From Nonomuraea rubra (GTDB lineage Bacteria; Actinomycetota; Actinomycetes; Streptosporangiales; Streptosporangiaceae): a stretch of 64,000 nucleotides of DNA. The first letter of the stretch is position 1. Every line of letters begins with the position of its first letter. The translations under genes were made by a program, and so were the position numbers. Shown here one piece after another: positions 1-8,535 of this stretch. Under the pieces are notes generated by a model. The model had not been told where the DNA came from, searched no databases, and saw nothing but the letters and a program-made list of their open reading frames with translations. Where the stretch lies: NCBI RefSeq assembly GCF_014207985.1, contig NZ_JACHMI010000001.1, forward strand, positions 3,951,001 through 4,015,000, in the 5' to 3' direction.

Positions 1-1
1 G

Positions 2-1114
2 GCCGCGGAGTCCGGGGCTGGGGAGTCCGGGGCTGGGGAGTCCGGGGCCGACGCTGAGGTCATCCCGCTGCCGGCGTCCCGCCGGAGGGCCGTGCGCAAG
101 GTGGGCCTGCTCTCCGCGGGCCTGCTGGCCGGGGTGCTGGCGCTGGGCGGGGGAGCCATCGCGGTGCTCAAGCCGTACCTGAGCCCGGACGACTTCGACG
201 GGCCGGGCAGCGGCGCCGTGACCGTGCGGATCGCGCCGGGCTCCAGCGCGGAGGCGATCGGCTCGGCGCTGGCCGACGCCGGGGTGGTGGCCAGCGCGCG
301 GTCGTTCGTGAACGTGACGGAGGACCGCGCGGTCAGCGACCGGCTGCGGCCCGGCCACTACCGGCTGCGCAAGGGCATGGCGGCGGGGGCGGCGCTCGAC
401 CTGCTGCTCAGCCCGGCCGCCAGGATCGTGCGGCGGGTGACCGTGCCCGAGGGCATGCGGCTGCCGGAGGTGTTCAACCGCCTGTCCAAGCACGCCGGGC
501 TGTCGCTGCAGGCGCTCAAGAGCGTGGACAAGGCCCTCGTCGGCCTGCCCGAGTACGCCAACGGCCTGGAGGGGTTCCTGTTCCCCGCCACGTACGAGGT
601 CGAGCCGGGCGACACGGCCGTGGACGTGCTGGCGGCCATGGCCGAACGCTTCGCCGCCGCGGCGCGGCACGTGGGCCTGGAGGAGCAGGCGCCGCGGGTG
701 AACCTGACGCCGCTGCAGGTCGTCACGGTGGCCAGCCTGATCCAGGCCGAGGGCGGCACGGACGCCGACTATCCGAAGATCTCGCGGGTGATCTACAACC
801 GCCTGGCCAGGAACATGCCGCTGGAGATCGACAGCACCGTCCTGTACGCGCAGAACAGAAGGACACTGAAGGTCACGGAGCGTGACACCAAGGTGGACTC
901 CCCCTACAACACCTATCGCCACAAGGGACTGCCTCCCGGGCCCATCGCCAATCCTGGCGAGAAGGCGCTGATGGCGGCCCTGAACCCTGCCGAAGGTGAT
1001 TGGCGGTGGTTTGTGACGACAGATCCAGCGCATAGAATCACCAAATTCACCAGCAAAGAGAGCGAGTTCGTGAGATACCGGGAAGAGTTGAACAAGAACC
1101 TCGGGGCGAGCTGA
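2..1114 (+). CDS. mltG: MltG-type endolytic murein transglycosylase, first copy (5' end outside window)
   Basis: This frame is open from the first bases, so the true start lies upstream; the GTG at 92 is internal. Visible in order are a hydrophilic repeat-containing N-terminus, one membrane segment (around GLLSAGLLAGVLALGGGAI), a LysM-like region and the YceG/MltG domain. The domain carries the catalytic Glu in VASLIQAEGG and the family motifs SRVIYNRL and LPPGPIANPG. Family knowledge: MltG cleaves nascent glycan strands at the membrane and sets glycan length. The gene is followed after 211 bp by a second mltG and then aroE, the usual actinobacterial mltG-aroE order with one gene duplicated. 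The two proteins differ widely in their N-termini, so the duplication is not recent. Confidence 0.9.
   Translation, partial: AAESGAGESGAGESGADAEVIPLPASRRRAVRKVGLLSAGLLAGVLALGGGAIAVLKPYLSPDDFDGPGSGAVTVRIAPGSSAEAIGSALADAGVVASARSFVNVTEDRAVSDRLRPGHYRLRKGMAAGAALDLLLSPAARIVRRVTVPEGMRLPEVFNRLSKHAGLSLQALKSVDKALVGLPEYANGLEGFLFPATYEVEPGDTAVDVLAAMAERFAAAARHVGLEEQAPRVNLTPLQVVTVASLIQAEGGTDADYPKISRVIYNRLARNMPLEIDSTVLYAQNRRTLKVTERDTKVDSPYNTYRHKGLPPGPIANPGEKALMAALNPAEGDWRWFVTTDPAHRITKFTSKESEFVRYREELNKNLGAS
8..50 (+). repeat. 15-bp in-frame tandem repeat
   Basis: The unit GAGTCCGGGGCTGGG occurs at 8-22 and 23-37, with a partial third copy to 50. In the reading frame of the following gene it encodes repeats of Glu-Ser-Gly-Ala-Gly, a low-complexity stretch in the cytoplasmic N-terminus of the first MltG-type protein. 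More copies may lie upstream of the window. Confidence 0.8.
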
Positions 1115-1325
1115 TGTTCGATGGGACCCCCTTCCTTCCCGCGCAAACGTCCCAACATGGGGCATGCGTCCTCTTTTCGTCCCCTAGCATGGCTACCCAG
1201 AGTGATCCCCGCCGTGCGGTGCAGTGCGTACGGCGGCTCCCCCAGTTTCGCTCGGTGACACCTGCCGGTCGGGCAGTTCCGCTTGACGCCCGACCTGCGG
1301 TACCGGGAGATTGGCCAGCGCACCT

Positions 1326-2477
1326 ATGAACGATCTCGATCTGAACACCCTGCTCGGTGCCGAGGACGATGAAGGCTCGCCCCGGCGCCGCTCCCGGAAT
1401 TCCGGCAAACGCGGCGGCGGCCGCAGGCGGCGCCGCCGCCGCAACCGGGGCGGATTCATCGCCCCGCTCCTCGCGTTCGTCGTCCTGGCCGGCATCGTCG
1501 GCGGCGGCGGTTACTACGGCTACCTGTGGCTCAGCGACGCACTCGTGCCCGACGACTACACCGGTGAGGGCACCGGCGAGGTCATCATCGAGATCAAGCA
1601 GGGCCAGAGCGCCTCGGAGGTGGCCCAGGAGCTGGAGCGGCAGGGGGTCGTCGCCAGCGCCAGGGCGTTCACCAACGCCATCTCCAACGCCAACAGGAGC
1701 GCCTCGCTGCAGCCCGGCGAGTACAAGCTGCGCAAGCAGATGTCGGCCGCCAGCGCCGCCGCGGCGCTCGTCCCGGACAACCGGCTGCTCGCCACGGTGA
1801 CGCTCGAAGAGGGGCTGCGGCTGTCGCAGACGCTCACCAAGCTCGCCGAGAAGACGGGCAAGCCGATCAAGGAGTTCCAGGCCGCGGCCAAGGACACCGA
1901 GGACCTGGACCTGCCGTCGTACGCCAGGGGCAAACTCGAGGGGTACGCCTTCCCCGCCACGTACGAGTACCAGCCCAAGACCACGCCCAAGGAGCTGCTG
2001 GCGGCGATGGTCAAGCGGTTCAACCAGACGGCCGAGAAGGTGGACCTGGAAGGCGGCGCCAAGGAGCTCGGCTTCAAGCCGCAGGAGATCATCGTCATCG
2101 CGAGCATCGTCCAGGCCGAGGCCGGCCGGACGGAGGACATGGCCAAGATCGCCCGGGTCATCTACAACCGGCTCAAGCTGCCGATGAAGCTGCAGATGGA
2201 CAGCACGACGATGTACGCCCTGAACAAGTTCCGCACCAAGGCGACCTTCGCCGAGACGGAGACCAGGCACCCGTACAACACCTACTACGTCGACGGCCTC
2301 CCGCCCGGCGCCATCACCAACCCGGGCGACCACGCCATCGAGGCGGCGCTGAACCCCGCCAAGGGCGACTGGCTCTACTTCGTCGCCACCGACCCCAAGA
2401 GCAACGTCACCGAGTTCGCCACCACGGAGGCCGAGTTCCGGCAACTGGAGGCCAAGCTCCGGGCGAACGGAGGCTGA
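1326..2477 (+). CDS. mltG: MltG-type endolytic murein transglycosylase, second copy
   Basis: Predicted 383 residues. I chose ATG 1326 over the in-frame TTG at 1311, which leaves no room for a ribosome binding site. The N-terminus is acidic, then strongly basic (a run of Arg/Lys near residues 20-42), followed by one membrane helix (about 43-67) and the YceG/MltG domain. The catalytic Glu is in ASIVQAEAG; RVIYNRLK and LPPGAITNPGD are also present. It should act in the membrane as a lytic transglycosylase ending glycan strand growth. It sits between the first mltG and aroE. The 211 bp before it hold only short overlapping reading frames and no convincing promoter. Confidence 0.92.
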   Translation: MNDLDLNTLLGAEDDEGSPRRRSRNSGKRGGGRRRRRRRNRGGFIAPLLAFVVLAGIVGGGGYYGYLWLSDALVPDDYTGEGTGEVIIEIKQGQSASEVAQELERQGVVASARAFTNAISNANRSASLQPGEYKLRKQMSAASAAAALVPDNRLLATVTLEEGLRLSQTLTKLAEKTGKPIKEFQAAAKDTEDLDLPSYARGKLEGYAFPATYEYQPKTTPKELLAAMVKRFNQTAEKVDLEGGAKELGFKPQEIIVIASIVQAEAGRTEDMAKIARVIYNRLKLPMKLQMDSTTMYALNKFRTKATFAETETRHPYNTYYVDGLPPGAITNPGDHAIEAALNPAKGDWLYFVATDPKSNVTEFATTEAEFRQLEAKLRANGG

Positions 2478-2545
2478 CCCGTCCCGCCCTGGCCCGCGCT
2501 GCCGGGCCGGGGCGATAGGGTCGTCCCGTTCGGAAGGAGTGGGGG

Positions 2546-3400
2546 ATGCGGGCTGCGGTGATGGGGTCGCCCATCGGCCATTCGCTCTCGCCCTACCTGC
2601 ACAGGGCCGCCTATCGGGCGATGGGGCTCGGCGGGTGGAGCTACGAGGCGTTCGAGTGCGACGAGTCGCGGCTGCCGGGGCTGCTGGAGGAGCTGAGGCC
2701 CGTACGCGGCCAGGCCGGCGCCGGTGACGACGCCTGGGCCGGGCTGTCGCTCACGATGCCGCTCAAGCGGGCCGTGCTGCCCCTGCTGGACACGGTCTCC
2801 GAGCCGGCCGTCGAGGTCGGCGGGGCCAACACCGTGGTCTTCCGCGACGGGCGGCGCCACGGCGACAACACCGACGTCTACGGCATCGAGCAGGCGCTGG
2901 CGGAGGCGGGGGTGCCGGCGCCGCGCTCGGCCACCGTCCTGGGCGGCGGCGCCACGGCGGCCTCCGCGCTGGCGGCGCTGCGCAACCTCGGGCTGTACTC
3001 GGCCACGCTGCTCGTCCGCGATCGTGCGCGGGCGGGGGAGACCGTGGCGGTGGCCGAGCGGCTGGGCGTGGCGCTGGCGGTGGAGACGTTCGACAAGCTC
3101 GACGCGTGCACCGGGGTGGACCTCGTGGTGTCCACGCTGCCGGGCGGGGCGGCCGACGCGTTCGCGGGCCGGCTGGCGCGGGTGCCGGCGCTCTTCGACG
3201 TGATCTACTCACCCTGGCCGACCCAGGCGGCGGCGGTCGTCACGGCGGCGGGCGGGATCGTGGTCGGCGGGTTCGAGATGCTGCTGCACCAGGCGGTGCG
3301 GCAGGTTCAGCTGATGACCGGCGTGGCGGAGGTGCCTGTGGGGGCGATGCGCGCGGCCGGCGAAGCGGAGATCCTCAGGCGGTCGGTTCGAACGGGTTGA
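2546..3400 (+). CDS. aroE: Shikimate dehydrogenase
   Basis: Predicted 284 residues. A strong ribosome binding site (GGAAGGAG) lies just before ATG 2546. The N-terminal substrate domain begins with GSPIGHSLSP. The catalytic Lys is in SLTMPLK and the catalytic Asp in the GDNTDVYG segment; the cofactor loop is GGGATAAS. The enzyme reduces 3-dehydroshikimate to shikimate with NADPH in the aromatic amino acid pathway. The coupling mltG-aroE is common in actinobacteria. The last 26 bp overlap the antisense remnant of a decayed toxin gene. Confidence 0.93.
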   Translation: MRAAVMGSPIGHSLSPYLHRAAYRAMGLGGWSYEAFECDESRLPGLLEELRPVRGQAGAGDDAWAGLSLTMPLKRAVLPLLDTVSEPAVEVGGANTVVFRDGRRHGDNTDVYGIEQALAEAGVPAPRSATVLGGGATAASALAALRNLGLYSATLLVRDRARAGETVAVAERLGVALAVETFDKLDACTGVDLVVSTLPGGAADAFAGRLARVPALFDVIYSPWPTQAAAVVTAAGGIVVGGFEMLLHQAVRQVQLMTGVAEVPVGAMRAAGEAEILRRSVRTG

Positions 3401-3497
3401 TCACGGTCACCCCGGTGTCCGGGACGATCCGGCTCTTGAAGGATGTGTAGAGCCGGGCCAGCCAGCGTTCGAGAATCAACGCCTGCTGGGGGTCGCG
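3375..3497 (-). pseudogene. Remnant of a FitB/VapC-type PIN toxin
   Basis: About 40 codons read RDPQQALILERWLARL, then YTSFKSRIVP, then TGVTVINPFEPTA and a stop. The first block resembles the middle of FitB-like PIN toxins (the helix ending in WL..L) and the last block resembles their C-terminal VxNPW/F end. The N-terminal strand with the first catalytic Asp (normally LVDTNV) and the D-x-LIAATA segment are absent, which fits two internal deletions. It lies directly behind the antitoxin-like frame and overlaps the 3' end of aroE. Family assignment is from motif memory; no activity is expected. Confidence 0.6.
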
Positions 3498-3727
3498 CCG
3501 CCTGCGCTGTCGCGCGGGATCTCCAGGTCGTCCGGCCAGTCCGGGGCGCTGAGCAGGAACTCCTTGAAGTCCGGCTCCAGTTCCCGCCCCGTGAGCCGGC
3601 GGTACTCCTCCATGTCGAGGATCACCGCGACGTCCTGCCCGTGCTCGACGACCTGCGGTCCCTCGTCGTGGGACCTCTTGAGGAGTTCTCTGAAGTGCTG
3701 CTCGGCATCCTGAACCTGCCACGTGGT
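3476..3727 (-). pseudogene. Phd/YefM-type antitoxin, start codon lost
   Basis: About 83 residues match the Phd/YefM fold: TTWQVQDAEQHFRELLKRS, then VVEHGQDVAVILDMEEYRRL, then a C-terminal toxin-binding tail with EFLLSAPDWPDDLEIPRD. The point where family members begin with Met reads GCA ACC ACG TGG here. No ATG, GTG or TTG lies nearby in frame; the next in-frame candidates are GTG codons about 130 bases further upstream, inside the infC leader. The partner toxin is a fragment, so the module looks dead. The promoter region of infC runs through its former 5' flank. Confidence 0.65.
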
Positions 3728-3755
3728 TGCTCCGGCGTGTTCTCCGGAGGGATGA

Positions 3756-3785
3756 TTCGAGCAGGCCCCGGCGTTGTGGTAATGT
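3756..3785 (+). promoter_or_regulatory. Candidate promoter for infC-rpmI-rplT
   Basis: A TANNNT-type -10 (TAATGT, 3780-3785) lies 18 bp after a weak -35 (TTCGAG, 3756-3761). Transcription would start near 3792 and give a leader of about 235 nt before infC. The -35 match is poor, so this is tentative. Confidence 0.35.
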
Positions 3786-3930
3786 AGCTCTCTGATCGGT
3801 CCGGCATGCCTTGCTGGACGCGCAAGCGGAGGTCTCCCTCCCACCTGAGTCACCGAAAGGTGGCCGGGTCCAGGATCACGCCGGACTACTCCGGGGAGCT
3901 CGAGGCCACGAAAGCCACAGAGCTCAGTGG

Positions 3931-3960
3931 CCCCGCATGCGCGACGTGCGGGGCTTTTCG
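3931..3960 (+). terminator. Attenuator-like hairpin in the infC leader
   Basis: CCCCGCA (3931-3937) pairs perfectly with TGCGGGG (3947-3953) across a 9-nt loop and is followed by CTTTTCG. It lies inside the leader, 67 bp before the infC start, so it is placed to act as a transcription attenuator and not as an end-of-operon terminator. Leader control of infC operons by L20 or attenuation is known in other bacteria; the mechanism here is inferred. Confidence 0.6.
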
Positions 3961-4026
3961 CATTCGGGGGAATGCGTAAAGCTCCGATACGACGAGCACG
4001 TAGGGATCGCAAACCTAGGAGGCCCC

Positions 4027-4614
4027 ATCAGCACTGAGCCCCGCATCAACGAGCGTATCCGAGTTCCCGAGGTTCGCCTCGTGGGCCCGAACGGCGAGCA
4101 GGTAGGCATCGTCTCGATTCACGACGCCCTCAAGCTCGCCCAGGAGGCCGACCTCGACCTCGTCGAGGTCGCGGCCACGGCTCGACCGCCCGTGTGCAAG
4201 CTCATGGACTACGGCAAGTTCAAGTACGAGTCCGCGATGAAGGCGCGCGAGGCGCGCAAGAATCAGGCGCACACGATCATCAAGGAGATCAAGCTCCGGC
4301 CGAAGATCGACCCGCACGACTACGAGACCAAGAAGGGTCACGTGGTGCGGTTCCTCAAGGCGGGAGACAAGGTCAAAGTCACGATCATGTTCCGCGGACG
4401 CGAGCAGTCCCGGCCGGAGCTCGGCTTCCGGCTGCTGCAGCGACTGGCGGACGACGTCCAGGAGCTCGGCTTCGTGGAGTCCCACGCCAAGCAGGACGGT
4501 CGTAACATGATCATGGTGATCGGTCCGCACAAGAAGAAGGCCGAGGCAAAGGCCGAAAAGGCCGCAGCCAAGGCACAGCGTGGCGGCGAGGAGCCTTCCG
4601 TACCGGAAGAGTGA
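4027..4614 (+). CDS. infC: Translation initiation factor IF-3 (AUC start)
   Basis: Predicted 195 residues. The start is the rare codon ATC at 4027, four bases after a perfect AGGAGG (4017-4022); conserved similarity begins at [19 protein letters not shown]. No ATG/GTG/TTG fits. Rare AUU/AUC/AUA starts are a hallmark of infC, because IF3 rejects non-AUG starts and so limits its own synthesis. The N-domain, the linker (YGKFKYE...KARKNQ region) and the C-domain with [14 protein letters not shown] are all present. It is first in the operon with rpmI and rplT and carries a long leader with an attenuator-like hairpin. Confidence 0.95.
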   Translation: MSTEPRINERIRVPEVRLVGPNGEQVGIVSIHDALKLAQEADLDLVEVAATARPPVCKLMDYGKFKYESAMKAREARKNQAHTIIKEIKLRPKIDPHDYETKKGHVVRFLKAGDKVKVTIMFRGREQSRPELGFRLLQRLADDVQELGFVESHAKQDGRNMIMVIGPHKKKAEAKAEKAAAKAQRGGEEPSVPEE

Positions 4615-4736
4615 CCCGCGGTTGGGGTTAGCCTTACAGCACCCCAGCAGCCACCGGCAGACGAAAGACGCCGCGACCGGGTCGGCCAGCCACCGGCCCG
4701 GCCACCGGCACGACCGAAACGAGGAGAGACGGCGCC

Positions 4737-4931
4737 ATGCCGAAGATGAAGACGCACAGCGGTGCGAAGAAGCGGTTCCGGGTCACCGGCACCGGCAAGA
4801 TCAAGCGTCGCCGTGCCAACCGCGCGCACTACAACGAGTGGAAGTCGTCCACGCTGACGCGCCGTCTCAAGAACGAGGTCGTCCTTTCCGACGCCGATTC
4901 CAAGAAGATCAAGAAGCTGCTCGCCAAGTAG
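4737..4931 (+). CDS. rpmI: 50S ribosomal protein L35
   Basis: Predicted 64 residues, full length and very basic, opening with [18 protein letters not shown], the L35 signature. A GAGGAGAG ribosome binding site precedes ATG 4737. It lies between infC and rplT in the conserved IF3-L35-L20 order. The 122-bp gap after infC holds no obvious terminator. Confidence 0.97.
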   Translation: MPKMKTHSGAKKRFRVTGTGKIKRRRANRAHYNEWKSSTLTRRLKNEVVLSDADSKKIKKLLAK

Positions 4932-4958
4932 CGCGAACTTTCCCCGGGGAGAAGAAAC

Positions 4959-5342
4959 ATGGCACGCGTGAAGCGGGCGCTCAACGCCAAGAAGAAGCGC
5001 AGGGTCGTCCTCGAGAGGGCGAGCGGTTACCGTGGCCAGCGGTCGCGTCTCTACCGCAAGGCCAAGGAGCAGATGCTCCACTCGATGACGTACGCCTACC
5101 GGGACCGCAAGGACCGCAAGGGCGCCTTCCGTCGTCTGTGGATCCAGCGCATCAACGCCGCCGCTCGTCAGAACGGCATGACCTACAACCGCCTGATCCA
5201 GGGTCTGCGCCTGGCCAACATCGAGGTCGACAGGAAGATTTTGGCCGACCTCGCGGTGAACGACAGCCAGACCTTCGCCACGCTCGTCGAGGCCGCCAAG
5301 AAGGCGCTGCCGGCGAACGTGAACGCTCCGGCCGCGAGCTGA
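4959..5342 (+). CDS. rplT: 50S ribosomal protein L20
   Basis: Predicted 127 residues, full length, opening [15 protein letters not shown] with the typical basic rRNA-binding N-terminus and a helical C-domain ([16 protein letters not shown]). GGGGAGAAG precedes the ATG. L20 is needed early in 50S assembly and represses its own operon in some bacteria. It is last in the operon and followed by a strong terminator. Confidence 0.97.
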   Translation: MARVKRALNAKKKRRVVLERASGYRGQRSRLYRKAKEQMLHSMTYAYRDRKDRKGAFRRLWIQRINAAARQNGMTYNRLIQGLRLANIEVDRKILADLAVNDSQTFATLVEAAKKALPANVNAPAAS

Positions 5343-5361
5343 AGCGGTTGATCTGACCGAG

Positions 5362-5389
5362 GGGCCCACCGATGCCGGTGGGCCCTTTG
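5362..5389 (+). terminator. Rho-independent terminator of the infC operon
   Basis: GGGCCCACC (5362-5370) pairs perfectly with GGTGGGCCC (5377-5385) across a 6-nt loop and is followed by TTTGTTG. Confidence 0.88.
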
Positions 5390-5416
5390 TTGCTGTCTAA
5401 AACGAGTGGGGGAGTT

Positions 5417-6220
5417 TTGGCCGGGTCCGAGCTGACCAACGTCAGGTCGCCGCGGGTGAAGGCCGCCAGGCGGCTCACCAAGCGCGCCTTCCGCGAGCAG
5501 GACAGGAAGTTCCTCGCCGAGGGGCCGCAGGCGGTGCGCGAGGCGCTCAGGCTCGACGACGTGACGCTGGAGCTGTTCACCACGGCCGAGGCCGAGCTGC
5601 GCCACCCCGAGATCGTCACCGAGGCCGCGCGCAGGGGCGTGCCCGTGCACCGGGCCAGCGGCGAGGTCATGTCCGAGCTCTCCCAGACCGTGACCCCGCA
5701 GGGGCTGGTGGCCGTCTGCCGGCTCGTGCACGTGCCGCTGGAGGAGGCGCTGAGCGGCGAGCCGCGGCTGGTCGCGATGCTCGCGCACGTACGCGACCCG
5801 GGCAACGCGGGCACCGTGATGCGGGCCGCCGACGCCGCCGGGGCCGACTCGGTGATCTTCACCGACGCCTCCGTGGACCCGTACAACGGCAAGTGCGTGC
5901 GCGCGAGCGTCGGAAGTCTCTTCCACCTCCCCGTCACGATCGGTGCACCGGTGGGCGCCGCCGTGCGTCAACTGAGGGAGCGGGGCCTGCGCGTGCTGGC
6001 GGCCGACGGCGCGGGCAAGCACACGCTCGACGATGTCGATCTCTCGGGACCCACCGCGTGGATCTTCGGCAACGAGGCCTGGGGACTGCCGGAGGAGTTG
6101 CTCGCCGAGGCGGACGATGTGGTCAGAGTGCCCATCTACGGACAGGCTGAAAGCCTGAACCTGGCCACCGCCGCGGCGGTATGCCTTTACTCCTCGGCGA
6201 GGGCTCAGCGAGTGCCCTAG
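5417..6220 (+). CDS. TrmH/SpoU-family RNA 2'-O-methyltransferase
   Basis: Predicted about 267 residues from TTG 5417. The upstream in-frame ATG at 5372 lies inside the terminator hairpin and adds residues not typical of the family, so I reject it. An N-terminal substrate-binding domain (RSPRVKAARRL..., FLAEGPQAVREAL) precedes the knotted SpoU domain. SpoU motifs: NAGTVMRAADAAGA, then IFGNEAWGLPEEL, then VRVPIYGQAESLNLATAAAV with the conserved Asn. It uses S-adenosylmethionine to methylate ribose in rRNA or tRNA; the exact target cannot be read. The position between rplT and pheST is common in actinobacteria. Confidence 0.85.
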   Translation: MAGSELTNVRSPRVKAARRLTKRAFREQDRKFLAEGPQAVREALRLDDVTLELFTTAEAELRHPEIVTEAARRGVPVHRASGEVMSELSQTVTPQGLVAVCRLVHVPLEEALSGEPRLVAMLAHVRDPGNAGTVMRAADAAGADSVIFTDASVDPYNGKCVRASVGSLFHLPVTIGAPVGAAVRQLRERGLRVLAADGAGKHTLDDVDLSGPTAWIFGNEAWGLPEELLAEADDVVRVPIYGQAESLNLATAAAVCLYSSARAQRVP

Positions 6221-6270
6221 GTGGCGGGAAACCCGCTATTGTCGGCGTTGTAGGCGGAGGAGGCGAGGTC

Positions 6271-7362
6271 GTGCACGGCGCAGACACCGACGGGCGAGTT
6301 GTGGCCGCCGCGTGCACGATAGCCATCGACGATCTCCCCGACGGCCTCATCGTGACCGACCGATATGGGTGCGTCCTGGCCGTCAACCGGGCCGCCTCGC
6401 GGCTCACCGGCGTCGCCATGGAGCGCGCGGTCGGCCGGCACATGAACGACGTGTTCCCGTTCCGCGACCACGACGGGCGCGACTGGTGGAAGGCGCTCGA
6501 CCCCGAGGGCGGGCTGCGTACCAGGAGCCGGGCCCCCGAGCGGCCGCTGCACCTGCCGGGCGGCCAGGAGCTGTACGTCGCGGCCAGGCTCGTGCGCGAG
6601 CCCGAGCGCGCCGGCGAGGTCGAGCGGGTCACCATCACCCTGCGCGACGGCGGCGCCCGCGCCCGGCTGGAGCGCAGCCGCGCCGACCTGGTCTCGACCG
6701 TGGCCCACGAGCTGCGCTCCCCGCTCACCAGCGTCAAGGGGTTCACCGCGACGCTGCTGGCCAAGTGGACCCGCTTCACCGACGAGCAGAAGCGCGTCAT
6801 GCTCGAGACGGTCAACAACGACGCCGACCGCGTCACCCGGCTCATCACCGAGCTGCTCGACGTCTCGCGCATCGAGTCCGGGCGGCTGGAGGTGCGCCGC
6901 CAGGTCGTGGACGTGCCCGCCAGGGCGCACCGGCTCATCGCGGGCCGGGTGGCGGCCGGCGAACCGGAGGACCGGTTCCGGCTCATCGTGGGCGACAACC
7001 TTCCGGAGATGTGGCTCGACCAGGACAAGGTCGACCAGATCCTGGGTAATCTGGTGGAAAACGCGCTGCGCCATGGGCGTGGCACTGTCACAATCGAGAT
7101 CGAGTCCGTCGGATGGGGAGTTGCCGTGTCGGTGCGCGATGAGGGCGAGGGCATCGAGCCCGAGCTGGCCCCGCGCGTCTTCAGGCAGTTCTGGCGGGGT
7201 GGCAACAGCCGCCGCCGCGGCGGCACCGGGCTGGGCCTGTTCATCGTGAAGGGCCTGGTCGAGGCGCATGGGGGCACGATCACGGTGCAGCGCGCGCCCG
7301 AGGGTGGGGCGGAGTTCCGATTTACCGTGCCCACCGGCACGCCCGACTTCGCCAGCGTCTAG
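6271..7362 (+). CDS. Soluble PAS-domain sensor histidine kinase
   Basis: Predicted 363 residues from GTG 6271, which follows AGGAGG (6258-6263) by 7 bases; an ATG at 6181 would overlap the methyltransferase gene. A PAS domain (about 15-130, with DGLIVTDRYGCVLAVN) is followed by HisKA with phospho-acceptor His146 in AHELRSPLTS and a complete HATPase domain (N-box NLVENALRHG, G1 DEGEGIEPE, G2 GGTGLGLFIVK). No membrane helix is seen, so the signal is probably cytoplasmic. No response regulator lies next to it, so it is an orphan kinase. It lies 50 bp after the methyltransferase and 75 bp before pheS. Confidence 0.88.
   Translation: MHGADTDGRVVAAACTIAIDDLPDGLIVTDRYGCVLAVNRAASRLTGVAMERAVGRHMNDVFPFRDHDGRDWWKALDPEGGLRTRSRAPERPLHLPGGQELYVAARLVREPERAGEVERVTITLRDGGARARLERSRADLVSTVAHELRSPLTSVKGFTATLLAKWTRFTDEQKRVMLETVNNDADRVTRLITELLDVSRIESGRLEVRRQVVDVPARAHRLIAGRVAAGEPEDRFRLIVGDNLPEMWLDQDKVDQILGNLVENALRHGRGTVTIEIESVGWGVAVSVRDEGEGIEPELAPRVFRQFWRGGNSRRRGGTGLGLFIVKGLVEAHGGTITVQRAPEGGAEFRFTVPTGTPDFASV

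Positions 7363-8534
<1,172 letters not shown>

Positions 8535-8535
<1 letters not shown>

Noticed and set aside
1115..1325. Short plus-strand frame between the two mltG genes (from ATG 1114)
   Set aside because: Atypical composition, no ribosome binding site and no recognisable protein.
5372..5416. ATG 5372 as start of the TrmH-family gene
   Set aside because: It lies inside the rplT terminator hairpin and would add atypical residues; TTG 5417 matches the family start.
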